Of a DNA stretch of 64,000 nucleotides, positions 9,125 through 19,624 are shown one piece after another. The stretch's first letter is position 1, and each line of letters opens with the position of its first letter. Source of the DNA: Brachionus plicatilis (lineage: Eukaryota > Rotifera > Eurotatoria > Ploima > Brachionidae); assembly GCA_010279815.1 (NCBI GenBank), contig QEOQ01000688.1, forward strand, positions 1 to 64,000. The letters run 5' to 3'. Below the pieces are notes generated by a model that had not been told where the DNA came from, searched no databases, and was given only the letters and a program-made list of their open reading frames with translations. Both the position numbers and the translations under genes were made by a program.

Positions 9125-10453
9125 TCATAAGTCTTCATTGTGGACACTCTTTCGTCTGAACATGACTCCGTCATCCAAGTCATCTAGACTAACATCACTC
9201 AGGTCAATGTCTTCTTCGACGACCAGCTTGGCATCCTTGCCATCCCAAGCGTCACTCTTGGAAACAGCCGGCAGCTTGTTGTTGGCCAACGACAACGTTT
9301 GTCCTCTTCCCACCGACAACTCTCTCAAAAACTCATTTATTCCGCTCTCACTGAACGATCCTCTCAGCACCACATACTTTCCTTTTCTCGAGTTCACTGC
9401 GACCATTGCCGGATAGCCAAAGCCGCCCACCGACAACGCCGCCTCCAACTCCACATACTTGGCCGGCTCGGCCCACAGCCATCCCCACTGCTGACGCTTG
9501 TACTTTTCGCCCATTTTTTTCATCAACCCAACATACTTGTTTCTGCACTCGGACTGACAGTCAAACAGACTGGGCAAAAAAGCGATCAAGCACACTTGCT
9601 TTTTGTCGCATGCCTCTTCCAGCTGCGCCTGCTCAGTCAACTGAACTATTTCTGGCGGCGGCGCACTCTCGGCCACTTTGTTCAGAGCCCAAGTGACAAT
9701 GTCGGACGCAGTTCGGCCGCCGTCGTACTCTTCGGCGCTGCTCTTGGCGCCAGCTGCAAAGTATTTTATTGTGGGGTAGCCCTGGACGCCGTATCTCTGC
9801 GCCAGGCCCGAGTGAACAGTGGCGTCCACAGCTCCCAGTTTTACCTTGCCCTTGAGATCAGTGGCAGCTCGGGCCCATTCGGGCTCCAAATTTTTGCAGT
9901 GTCCGCACCACGGAGCAAAAAACTCGACCAGCCAAATGTCGTCTGAGTTGAGGACTTGGGACGCAAAGTTGGCCTCTGTCAACTCGATGACGTCTCTTTT
10001 GCCAGATGAGCCACTGGAGCTGGAGCCTGGGGACAGCCGGGCCTTGACCATGCTTTTCAATTGAGAGAGCGCTTCGTCGACTATGGCCTGGGCAGTGCGG
10101 CCGCCGGCGTAGTCGACGGGAGAGTTTTTGTTGGCTGCGAATAGTTTAATTGTTGGAAAGCCTTTGATGCCGTAAGTGGAGCCGATCGACTGTTCTTTGT
10201 CCATGTCGATGGCTGCCACTTTGACTACGCCTTTGAGCGCCTTGGCCGCTTTGGCCCATTCGGGCGCCAAATTTTTGCAGTGTCCGCACCACGGCGCATA
10301 GAACTCGACCAGCCACAGGTCTGAGCTCGACAACACTTTTGAACTAAAGTCGGACGCTGTTAGTTGAATGACGTCGTCTGATGCCGAGTACAGACACTCG
10401 GCCTGGCCCGCTATCACTGCCAAACAAATTAGGAGAACTAAATTTGATTTCAT
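9125..10453 (-). CDS. PDIA6: Protein disulfide-isomerase A6 (P5)
   Basis: An ER-lumen thiol oxidoreductase of 442 residues that forms and rearranges disulfide bonds in secreted proteins. A signal peptide (about 1-20) is followed by two thioredoxin domains with active sites CGHC at 56-59 and 183-186, each in APWCGHCKNL. Each domain has a cis-proline motif (GFPT near 100, GYPT in the second). A redox-inactive thioredoxin-like domain fills about 265-390, followed by an acidic tail and the C-terminus NEDL, a KDEL-like retrieval signal. The two-CGHC layout and length match the PDIA6/P5 family. It is intronless, unlike the other long genes here, and strikingly G+C-rich. A TATA-like box lies 42-49 bases upstream of the ATG. 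Confidence 0.95.
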   Translation of the reverse strand: MKSNLVLLICLAVIAGQAECLYSASDDVIQLTASDFSSKVLSSSDLWLVEFYAPWCGHCKNLAPEWAKAAKALKGVVKVAAIDMDKEQSIGSTYGIKGFPTIKLFAANKNSPVDYAGGRTAQAIVDEALSQLKSMVKARLSPGSSSSGSSGKRDVIELTEANFASQVLNSDDIWLVEFFAPWCGHCKNLEPEWARAATDLKGKVKLGAVDATVHSGLAQRYGVQGYPTIKYFAAGAKSSAEEYDGGRTASDIVTWALNKVAESAPPPEIVQLTEQAQLEEACDKKQVCLIAFLPSLFDCQSECRNKYVGLMKKMGEKYKRQQWGWLWAEPAKYVELEAALSVGGFGYPAMVAVNSRKGKYVVLRGSFSESGINEFLRELSVGRGQTLSLANNKLPAVSKSDAWDGKDAKLVVEEDIDLSDVSLDDLDDGVMFRRKSVHNEDL

Positions 10454-10494
10454 TTTTGTGCCAAATTTGGAAAACAGAATGATTAGAGGCGAGT

Positions 10495-10502
10495 TTTTAT
10501 AC
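10495..10502 (-). promoter_or_regulatory. TATA box of PDIA6
   Basis: TATAAAAA on the minus strand, about 45 bases before the ATG at 10453. This implies a very short 5' UTR. Confidence 0.6.
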
Positions 10503-11900
10503 AGAGAGAAAGATTAGTTCGAAAATATTCGAAAGGGTTTTTTTTTTGTTCAAATTTGAAGAGAAAGAGTAGAGTTTGTTTGGATCGTCAAATAGTTTGG
10601 TTACAGCAAATCAGTAGTGTATGTGTGATTGACGTATCGAGTAGAGTTTACCGTCAAATACAAGTGTTTGATTTTGATTGGATCGTTGGAATGGTTGTTG
10701 GTTGGGGTTGAGAATGAGTTTGAGGAGGAGGTGACATTTTTTTTGTCTTGGTTTATTTATTAATCAAAAATTGACATTACATTTTCTAGTACCAAATGAT
10801 TCTACATGGATATTCCCCCTTTAAATTTTCCCTCTTAATTGATTTCCCCTATAAATTAATCAAATAATTTGTCATTTTTTATTTTTTTTTTTTTTTTGAT
10901 AGTTTATTTTAGTCTTGTAAATAAATAGCATTTGAATTTACTTTTAAATAATTAAATTAATTTTTTAATTTGAGTTTAAATTTAAACAAATTTTTAATTT
11001 GGGTTTAAATTTAAACCCAGAATAATAATTAAATTTAAATTCAAATTTGAATCATAATTCAATTCAATTTAGAATTTAAAAAAGTCAAATTATTAAGCTT
11101 TTATTTGAAAATCAAAACGAAAATTTAAATTTATTTTGGTGGTTTTTATAGTAAGTGAATTAATTCTAAAACGTAATTAACAAATAAATTCTAAAAATAA
11201 AGTTTTTTCCATTTTTTTCTTTTTCCAATTATTATATTTTTTGTTCAAGGTCTTAGGTCAGCAATATTATTTTTTATTTTATTAAAAACAAATTTATATT
11301 CCTAAAAATGAGTCAAAATCAAAGTTTTTTTACAAGCACCTTTTACTTCTCGATCGATAAACAAAAAGCAATACATTAAAAGATCTCTTTCCACAATAAT
11401 TCAATTAAAGTTAGAAAATTTTAGTAAATAAAAATGCTGATATTTCACTGTTGAATAAAGTAATACTCAAGCAATATGCTTGGTCATTTGAAAAAAAAGC
11501 ATGCTATGGAATTGGGATATCAGCATAAAATTTTAGTAGGTTTTAGCTGTATCCCAAAATTTAAATTAGTCAAGTTGTTTAAGTAATTTTAATTAAAACA
11601 TAATTTAATAGAATTTAGAATTTTTTAAGTTAATCTTGGAATTTAAATATTTTTTGAGTTTAAATTTTAATCCAAATTTTATTTTAGTATAAAGTTTAAT
11701 TCAAATTTTAATTTAGTTTAAATTTGAATCCAAATTTAATGTTAAATTTAAATCGAAATAAATCGAATAATTTGTTCAAATCGCCAATTTGATTTACAAC
11801 ACTAGTTTATTTAATAAAATTTTTTTAAATGGCTTTGAGTAATGAAACTCCTTTCACCATTGTTAGAAGAATTTTTAAATAGTGTTAGAGTTTAAATAAC
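10503..11900. other. AT-rich intergenic stretch with C-tracts
   Basis: No gene visible. Short C-runs (about 10816-10850: CCCCC, CCC, CCCC) resemble, in complement, the G-runs at 13440-13555. From about 10920 to 11770 it is simple-sequence AATTTAAA-like DNA. Confidence 0.4.
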
Positions 11901-11939
11901 TTCAGAAAGAACAAATTACAAATACATTTTAGAAAAGTT

Positions 11940-12890
11940 ACAAGCTTTGAACTATCCACTGCTGCAAATTCTTTGAGACAATTGACAAGGGAGTTCTAAA
12001 GTCAGGTATTGTTGAGCTTTCAACAAAGACATCAACGTACTCTTTCGAAAGGCTTGTTATCAAAGCGTTTTTATGACCGAAACAATTTTTTAAGTATTTA
12101 ATAAACAGTTTTTCTAGCCTTAATTTTATTGGATTTAATTTAGTTTCTTCAAGGAAGTTATAAAAAATTTCCGACGGGGTGTCAAAGGGGAGATGGTAAA
12201 TAGACTTGATAGAGATATTTTGAAGTACTTGTAACCTCTGGATATTTGTTTTTGAGACTAGTTTTATAGTAAAAAAACTATAATCTATAATTGAACCTAT
12301 GAGAGCATTATAAACCCCTACTAAAGTTTTATCATTGAGTTTCCATGATTTATGGGACAGAATTTTGATAATATTTAGTCTATCTTAACACCTAGACCAG
12401 ATAAACTCGACTTGAGAGTTAAAACATAAGCTTTCATCAAATTTTATACCCTAAAAAAATTGGACAATCACAGTATGGAATTTTCTTGCCGAAGAAGATT
12501 AAGAACTAGATCCTGATTTTTTGAAGAATTTCCAGAAAAAATTAAGTAACAGCACTTATCGGGAGCCATTTTTAGTCTCCATTTGTAGAGCCAAGTTTCA
12601 ACTTTTTTCAAGTAGCTATTTATAACTTTGGAAATGTTACCATATTTCTTAAATATGAAGAAGGTGACTAAATCATCTGCAAATAATAAAGAGTAAGAAT
12701 TGTTTTTTTTGTCCTGTTTAGGTACGTCATTAATAAAAATTGAAAATAAAAGAGGGCTAATAACGGCACCCTGGGGGACGCCAGTTGCTATTTCTCCACA
12801 AAGAGAGTTAAACATTTTTGAGTAATTAAATTGAAAAAAAGCGAAAAATAATAAAATGATCTAATTAAAAAACACTTAATAGTTTTACGA
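11940..12890 (-). pseudogene. LINE ORF2 reverse-transcriptase fragment (with FADD box)
   Basis: Minus-strand reading gives the palm of a non-LTR reverse transcriptase: GVPQGAVISPLLFSIFINDV, then LLFADDLV with the catalytic FADD pair. Then come WLYKWRLKMAPDKC and the thumb region IKFDESLCFNSQVEFIWSRC, RLNIIKILSHKSWKLNDKT, LVGVYNALIGSIIDYSFF. It runs on to a C-terminal PLSIVSKNLQQWIVQSL. The RT motifs upstream of the GVPQG box and the endonuclease are missing, so it is 5'-truncated. At least one in-frame stop (after WSRC) and a frame change near 12465 show decay. It belongs to the same family as the fragment at 38426-38830 (shared RLNIIKILS and GSI-DYSF). Confidence 0.88.
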
Positions 12891-13019
12891 TTACGCTAAA
12901 AAAAAGTTTAAAAAAGCGACATATTTATCTTCAATAATTCACACAAATCCAACCTAAATTTTATTTATTTACACAAAATTTTTTTATTTTTTTTTTTTTT
13001 TATCAATGATTTAATTTTG

Positions 13020-13122
13020 TAAAAAGCTCCCAAGCATGAGGGTTTAAACGAAGGCTATTGCCATTCGAACGAACCCTGGGTTTTCCCAAAACTATTTTTT
13101 TAAAAAAAAAAAAAAAAAAAAA
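13020..13122. repeat. Possible short retroposon with poly(A)-like tail
   Basis: A block with more G+C than its flanks, containing GGGTTTAAACGAAGGC and GAACGAACCCTGGG, is followed by about 20 A residues. It looks like the 3' end of a small retroposon. Only one copy is seen here, and no clear RNA polymerase III boxes or target duplication can be defined. Confidence 0.25.
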
Positions 13123-13439
13123 TCTTCAATAATTAAGCTTCCTGATAAACACCTTTGTGCTAATTCAATTAATTAATATTTACTCGTAAAAATTTTAAAA
13201 ACTCGTAAAAATTTAAGTAAATTCGATAATTTCATTTTTTATAATTTATATTTATTTTCAAATTCAAATTTGAAATTTGAAATTTTTTGTTTACAAATTT
13301 AACTTTTAACATTATAAAAATTAAAGAATATAAATCAAATAATATATTTTTTTGTCTGTTTTTTCAAAAATCAAATTAAATATTGTGACCAGTAAAATTT
13401 TCTCTAAAGAAGATTTAAAAAATAACATTGTTCATAGAA

Positions 13440-13555
13440 TTAAATTTTTAAAAAGGGGAGTTTCAGTAAAGGGGAAAAATTTACGGCGAAAAAAAAAGGG
13501 GAAAACATTACAGGGGAATTTTTACGGGGGGAAAATTTAGAGGGGGAAAATTCAT
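13440..13555 (+). other. Array of G-runs (quadruplex-prone)
   Basis: At least six runs of four to six G separated by A/T-rich spacers: AAGGGGAG, AAAGGGGAAA, AAAGGGGAAAA, ACAGGGGAA, ACGGGGGGAAA and GAGGGGGAAA. Such long G-runs are rare in this AT-rich window. C-runs in the opposite sense occur at 10816-10850. Confidence 0.5.
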
Positions 13556-13564
13556 AAAATACCG

Positions 13565-14155
13565 TACCAAATCAGTCCAAACAGTTCAAAACAGAGCAAT
13601 AAGATGTATAAACAGACTTAAGTGGGATAGCCCAACTAAGGAACTTTTCATAGTGAGTAGAATACTATTAATAAAAGATAGGTTTTAACAAATGGGTTCA
13701 CGTTATATCACCAAATGTTTTAAATATATAAATTAGTTTACCATGTTACTTGTCGAGGAATATTTTAGTGCGTGGTCAGCAATCACTGCTAAAATGCATG
13801 TTACATCAACTCCTTTGGAAGCTTTCTATTCAGTTATTCGGATTGCGTATAGTCCTAATTCGATTGTACCTTACTCTTGTTTTTTTTAATATACGCTATT
13901 TCCAAGGGTTGACAAATCTTTGGTTCTTGTGTAAAATCAAACATAAAAATTTGATTTATCTTGAGTAATTTATAACTAATTTGACTGTTTTTTTTTTTTT
14001 TTTTCGTTTATTGTAAAGCAATAATTTTATTTAATTTTTATTTATTTTATCTTACTTAGGCTGAAGGAGCGAGCTGAAAGAGGTAACACTCAATTAGTGA
14101 GCTCGAAGCCATTTTAAATTTTTTTATTAAATTTAAATAAATAAATCTTTAAAAA
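13565..14155 (+). pseudogene. LINE 3' fragment with hairpin tail
   Basis: The plus strand reads QNRAIRCINRLKWDSPTKEL and FIVSRILLIKDRF, a stop, then QMGSRYITKCF. This matches the C-terminal region of non-LTR ORF2 proteins (pattern VQNRAIRxIxxxxWxxPTxEL). It then decays and passes into a 3' UTR. It ends with a tail containing CTGAAGGAGCGAGCT, a hairpin-forming GTGAGCTCG, and (AAATA)-type repeats near 14140-14152. It is strongly 5'-truncated with several stops. Confidence 0.8.
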
Positions 14156-14164
14156 AAAATAAAA

Positions 14165-14600
14165 AAAAATTTTTTTTTAGTTTCAACTCAAAAGAAAGAA
14201 ATCGATGATTATATTAAACTAGATTTTTCACCTTCAGCAGCGTTTCAGACAAATCAATCAACTTTTAATTTCTCTAATGACGTTTGAAGTGATAAAGAGT
14301 TAAAGAGAGACAATGATTTGATTAAAGAAGCGTCTCAGATCACAATCGATGACTTTCAAATTCTGACTCCTAGCTCAGCGAATTGGCTCTTCAATGGTTC
14401 AAATTTTCAATGGTCATCCTTCTTATTTGGTTTACTCTGATCCAAAATACTGTAGCTGTAAAAAATTTCTCGAATTTTGTATTTGTAGACATTTCATTGC
14501 TCTGTGTAAGTTGACTTACAAGGAATTCGATGAAGTTGATAGAGAGCTTGTTCAATTGAAAAAAGAGGTAGACCTGCTAAGTCAAATAATGGAGCTTTAA
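14165..14600 (+). pseudogene. MULE-type transposase C-terminal relic with SWIM finger
   Basis: The last 68 codons, from an ATG at 14394, contain YCSCKKFLEFCICRHFIALC, a SWIM zinc finger (CxCx6CxCxH variant). This finger lies C-terminal to the transposase domain in MULE elements. A second frame just upstream (FQILTPSSANWLFNGSNFQW) reads like the natural preceding sequence, so a frameshift near 14400 is likely. After the finger comes a short coiled-coil-like tail (ELVQLKKEVDLL). No catalytic core remains. A T-rich tract and AG at about 14180 could be a splice acceptor. Confidence 0.65.
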
Positions 14601-15010
14601 ATAAAAACTAATATTTTTATATTTTAAAATTAAAACTTTTATAATTTAAAATTAATTTTATTCATAAAAAAAATTTTTTTATATGACTAAAAGAAAATTA
14701 ATTAAGAAAGTAATGTTTAATTCAGACAAAATCAAAACTATTTAATAAAAAAATCAATATATTTATTTTCATATTTCTTTTTTTTATATTTAGAATAAAT
14801 TGATTTATAGGAAATTTATTTTTGATAATAAGTTTTTATATTTAATTTGATTAATATCCCGTTGAAAATTATCTCAGAATAGTCCCAAAAGACTAAAAAA
14901 AAATTTTATTTTCAATCAAAATTTTATCGGACTAAATTTTAAATAAACAATAAGTTTAAATAAAAGTTCATAATTATAAAATTAAATTTATCTTGAAACA
15001 ATAAATTGCA

Positions 15011-15421
15011 TTAATGAACATTTCCATCATGATCTATCCAAACATTTGCGCCATATTTTTGATCATAAATATATCCATCATTTGAAACAATAAATGATCT
15101 ATTGGCTAGAATCTGCTTATTTTTGCAAATTGATCTTTCATTTCCATTTTCATCATAGGTAAAAATAGTAAGATATTCAACGCTTTGATTTCTATATTTT
15201 CTGGAAACATTCCTTGTTTTAACTCTTTCTTCTTGAGTTATGGCATCTTTATCTTCTGACCAAAAAGAAAATTCAGGGTTTGTGCTTAAATTTAGTTTAT
15301 ATTGAATAACACATCTTTTGGAATGAAACAATACCCATATATCTCTTGGATATGCATTTGCAACATGAGTAGTATTACTTCCAAACATGTCATTCCACCA
15401 ACTAATAAACCAGTTAGGCAT
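15011..15421 (-). CDS. Hypothetical protein, tryptophan-rich start
   Basis: An open frame of 136 codons from the first ATG (15421): MPNWFISWWNDMFGSNTTHV and so on. The frame stays open 13 codons further upstream without an ATG, and that stretch holds AG dinucleotides after T-rich DNA, so an additional 5' exon is possible. I recognise no domain. It has no signal peptide or membrane segment. It is rich in charged and aromatic residues, with NAYPRDIWVLF and DHDGNVH as its most distinctive words. A coding role is supported by length and composition against an AT-rich background, not by homology. Confidence 0.5.
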   Translation of the reverse strand: MPNWFISWWNDMFGSNTTHVANAYPRDIWVLFHSKRCVIQYKLNLSTNPEFSFWSEDKDAITQEERVKTRNVSRKYRNQSVEYLTIFTYDENGNERSICKNKQILANRSFIVSNDGYIYDQKYGANVWIDHDGNVH

Positions 15422-15616
15422 TCTTTCTAAATCTCTATCAAAATTAATTTTAAAGAGCAACAGTTAATTGGATAAATGTTGATTATTTATATCATGAACA
15501 AACATAAAATTTTTTTTCTTTTATAGGTTTATGTATTTGTAAACGAGATAATTATATTAGTCATAATTATTTTGATAATGAATATAAATTTGAAAGATAA
15601 ACTGAACATATACTGA

Positions 15617-16343
15617 ACTGCTATGATAAACTGTTTATACGTAATTTTTCGAAATTTTACGTGATTTTACGTAAATTTTAGTAAATTATAGCAAATATAA
15701 AAAGGGCAAAAAAAGCTCAAAAAAATGGCGAATTTTAGGAATTTTTCTCTATTTTTTTAGAAAATTAAAATGAAAATTGAAAAAAATAATTACGAAATTG
15801 TACGTAATTTTACGTAAATTTTTATTATAAAAAACTGGAAAATTGGTAAATTTAAGTTAATTTTAGTAAAAAAACGAGAACAACAATACAATTATTAATG
15901 ATCCGACCAGTCACTGTTTTTCTCAATGACTATTTTAATTACCTAAAAATTAATAACTTTTAAAGGAATATAAAATGAATATCTTTTTTAATTAATGAAA
16001 CCTAATGAAAACAGATAAAAACGATACTTTTGTAAATATTTTTTCATAAAAAATTAAACTAATTAATTCAAAATTTACTATTTTTCCCGATTTTTTTTTC
16101 AATTTTTTTTTTACTAAAATTTACCATTTTCCCGTTTTTTATAATAAAAATTAAAGTAAAATTACGTAAAATTTCATAATTTTTTAGTCAATTTTCATTT
16201 TAATTTTCTAAAAAAAAAGAGAAAAATTCCTAAAATTCGCCATTTTTTTTTTGCTTTTTTTGGCCCTTTTAATATTTACTATATTTAACTAAAATTGGCG
16301 TAAAATTACGTAAAATTTCGTAAAATTAGTTTATCATAGCAGT
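15617..16343. mobile_element. Long palindromic element with about 230-bp inverted arms
   Basis: Both ends read ACTGCTATGATAAACT inwards (15617-15632 and complement 16328-16343). The arms then match through TTTACGTAAA-rich sequence, a GGGCAAAAAAAGC/GC..TTTTTTTGGCCC block, AATGGCGAATTTTAGGAATT and its complement AATTCCTAAAATTCGCCATT, and (at about 15830 and 16130) ATAAAAAAC and its complement. The centre (about 15860-16075) holds no gene. Flanks ACTGA/ACTGT may be an imperfect 5-bp duplication. The termini look like a MITE or foldback element. Confidence 0.85.
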
Positions 16344-16407
16344 ACTGTATATAATTAATTTTATAATTCATTTAGTTAATTTTTGTGCTCAATAACTTTT
16401 AAAATGG

Positions 16408-18003
16408 CTGTCAGTATTTAACACAATATATTTAGTAAAAATTACCACAAATTTATATAAAAAATCAACAAAAATTATAAATTTTTAACTCTTTCTTTTT
16501 TTTACAACTTGTTACAAATAAAACATTTAAATTAATGAAAACATAACACATCTAACAGATTTTCACCTTTTATCAAATAAATTGCAACGAAAATTATCAA
16601 AGCTCAATATATATTATATATATATATATCTAATTGACATATAAAATTAGTAAAAGACTTGAAATTCATTATAAAAATAGTTATCGTTTTGGTATTCTTC
16701 AATTTAACATAAAAAATACATAAATTAAAAAAATTTTTTGAGTCTTATGTTTACCGATAACTCGGACGAGTCTTTTCTGACCGTCTGCAAAAATGCGATC
16801 AGAATAAGAGTGTTAAAAAACATATTGCACATTGTGAATCGCTTGACCATTCTGAATAGCTTGAAGCAACTTGATAATGGATCAATTATACCTTTTATAA
16901 AAACAGTTATTACCACAAAGAGAAATATCTGGCTAATTTCATTCAGTTAAGCATACAACTTCGCGTCTCTTATTGGACATAAGATATCAATAAATGACAA
17001 ACAATGCACAATTGAAGACGCACAATATCCTGAATCTACCTTCAAATCCTTTGCCTTTAAATTCGATGGTCTAAAACCAAATTTTTCCGCAGAAAAAATT
17101 GCAAAGCATATCATTTCAGGCGTTGTGCATGAAGAGATCGAAAAAATTACGAGGAATATTTCTAAGAAGAAGAATTCAAACACATTTCTAAGGGTACATT
17201 TCGTGCAAAAATCAAGATAAACGTTTCAAGAAATCCTTTATAAAAAACCTCCTAATCAACTTGGTGGAGAAAACTCAGATTTATGGCAATCCTGTAAACG
17301 TCTTCCATATTGGCGAGACTCGTTGTCTCTACTGCATGCAAACTGATCACAAATGTTTTGACTGCCCGAGCAAAAACGCCGTTTGTTCCAAGTGTAATCG
17401 AGCTGGTCACTCATCAGACAAGTGTTCAATGGCTAAAATAATTTCTCAAAAAAGCTATATTGATTTAAATGACGAAGATGAAGAAAATTTTGACAACAGA
17501 AATATTAAATGACGAATTTTGTTCTGATAAAAACCACGACGAAGTATTCATTGAAGCAAATTTAGCTCATTCGAACAATGTTTACCGAGCAGAGTCCTCG
17601 TCGACTGTTCCGAGTACCTGGGAAAGCCGCTTAAGCTCTGCATATTCAAGCATAATAAATAAAGAATTTAACCAAGATGAGGTAAAGAAAAAGAAAACTA
17701 AATCGAACATTTCAAAATTTAGATCTCTTATTTTATAAATACTGTAGCGTAATTTCTTGTCTTCTTCAATCTAATATATTTGTTTTACATAACTAAATTA
17801 AAATTAAAATTTCTTTTATTACATAGCTACATATTTAAACATCTTTTATTAAATTTCGTTTATTATAATCCTTTTTTTATTGTCTTACTTAACTTACTTT
17901 TTTTGATTGATTTTATTTAACTTTAATTTAAATTAATATTAATTTTTTATTTTTAATTCTGTAGGAGCTCAAGCTCGGTACAGAAAAACAAATAAATAAA
18001 TAA
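16408..18003 (+). mobile_element. ORF1-only LINE-like element with hairpin 3' tail
   Basis: The 5' region (16408-16680) is repeated at 21446-21720, so it is a family leader. An ORF1-like coding region follows with frame breaks (16738-17738). The end is a 3' UTR with CTGTAGGAGCTCAAGCTCGG, TACAGA and an AAATA-type tail to 18003. ORF1 is joined straight to the LINE-type 3' tail with no reverse transcriptase between. That layout is like mammalian HAL1 half-LINEs. It would depend on reverse transcriptase from another element. Confidence 0.65.
16738..17738 (+). pseudogene. LINE ORF1 (nucleic-acid binding, two CCHC zinc knuckles), broken
   Basis: Pieces in different frames make up one decayed ORF1. 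An N-terminal part lies at 16738-16950. A middle part has FKFDGLKPNFSAEKIAKHII, EEIEKITRNISKKKNSNTFL and VHFVQKS. A C-terminal part at about 17261-17512 has two CX2CX4HX4C knuckles, CLYCMQTDHKCFDC and CSKCNRAGHSSDKC. A final frame, 17469-17738, ends KSNISKFRSLIL. CCHC knuckles bind the element RNA in non-LTR ORF1 and Gag proteins. At least two frameshifts and a stop separate the parts, so it is not functional as read. Confidence 0.78.
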
Positions 18004-18303
18004 ATTTTGAATCAAGATATGTCGAATACACGACTCCATTGTGTAATAATGTAATATCTTACTATTTATTACTTCTTTCCTGAACTTATCACTACTTAAA
18101 CTTTTTTCACCTGTCATTATTAACAATATGACTATTTTGATTGTCTTTTATATTATATTTTAAATTATTCTATTTTTATCTTATTTTTTCTTTAAATTTT
18201 TCTTTTATTTTTTCTTGATTTTTATTTTATTTATTTTTTTTTGTTTTTTTTTAATCTGAAGGAGCTTTAGCTAGGTACAGAAAAACAAATAAATAAATAA
18301 ATT
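18004..18303 (+). repeat. Second LINE-type 3' tail copy
   Basis: AT-rich DNA ends with CTGAAGGAGCTTTAGCTAGG, TACAGA, and AAATA repeats (about 18255-18303), the same terminal signature as 17957-18003. It is probably a strongly 5'-truncated insertion of the same or a related element downstream of the ORF1 element. Confidence 0.6.
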
Positions 18304-19624
18304 TTTTTTATTAAATGAAAATTGAGTTGGCATTGAATTGGTATAGAATTATTTTTTAGTTAATTCAACTAACTAATTAACCCAAGTCGAAACTTCACTC
18401 CAGTTGTTTAACCAATAAAAATATTTTTGAAACCAAAACTTCATATGGATAGATTTTTGACGATAATTAATAAAACACGACATTTTTTAAAATAAAAACG
18501 ATAAAATATTAATTGAACTCCTCAGATTTCAAATCTTGAGATTTCTTACACATTGTTCTTAGGAGTGGGAAACCGGTTCGAAACCAGTTTTAAAGGAATA
18601 TCGGTTCGAATTTAAAACCTGTTCAATTTTGAATAAAAGAAAATTAAAGAAACAATTTTTTTAAAAAACAATTTTGGATTCAATATTTTTTATAATTTTT
18701 TTAAATTTTATGTACAATTTAAAAATCTTCATTAAAAATTTTGTTTTATTTTAAAAACTAATTTAATATAAAAGAGCCTAAACCATGGCATTTTTCATTT
18801 TCCACAATTTTGTTTTCAAAAAATTTAATTAAATAATTATTCAAAATATAAATCAAATTATATATCAATCAAATTTAATTTAAACTAATTAAATTTTTTG
18901 AAAATAAAATTATAAGTTATATAAGTCATTTAAGTTATATATTGACTGGATATAAAATTGTCGGTGTTTTATCGACAATTTTTTTCACGGACACATCAAA
19001 TATTTAATCATCTTTAATAAAATTAAAAAATTTAAATAACACTTCAAAAATCCATTCCATTCCAAATTAATATTTTATTTATTAACTTTTCGAAATTAAT
19101 ATATATATTAAATTAAAAATTTTATTAAGATTTTATTTATTTAAAATAAAACACGACATTGAAAACTTGTTTTTTGAAGTCCAAGATGATATTTTATTAC
19201 AACCAGACTAATTTGTTTTTATTTAGTATTATCTAGTTTCGTATTCATAAATTACAACAATATTGAGTTATTTTAGAACAAGACTTAATCACCATTTTAT
19301 TTTTATAATTATTAAATCAAATAATTTTTTTTCAATTTTTAAAATTAATCCAATGTTCTGATAAACATTAATTTTTATACCTTGTGTCTACATTATTTAC
19401 TATTAAAAGACCCAAATTAAAATAAAAAAGACATGAATTCATTTGAAAAAACTTTTATCTTTTAAATTTTTTAAACGAATATTTAAAAATATTCTAGAGA
19501 TCTTATCAAATAAATCAAAAAGCTTATTTAAATTTTAGCCAAATAAATAATCACCTTATCATAAAATTGACTTGATATTTAAAGCCTGAATTCAGTTTTA
19601 GAATAAAGTTTTTCTTCAGAAAAA
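18304..19624. other. AT-rich intergenic stretch
   Basis: Nothing supported. A short direct repeat of GGTTCGAA occurs near 18575 and 18602. The last bases are the 5' flank of the Ly6-like gene. Confidence 0.4.

Noticed and set aside
9138..10064. Long plus-strand frames opposite PDIA6
   Set aside because: They are antisense shadows of the G+C-rich PDIA6 coding sequence.
13020..13122. Spliced-leader RNA or tRNA-derived SINE
   Set aside because: No known leader sequence, Sm site or internal promoter pair; kept only as a low-confidence retroposon-like block.
18575..18615. tRNA-like B box (GGTTCGAA repeated)
   Set aside because: No cloverleaf can be folded around it and no A box lies at a suitable distance.
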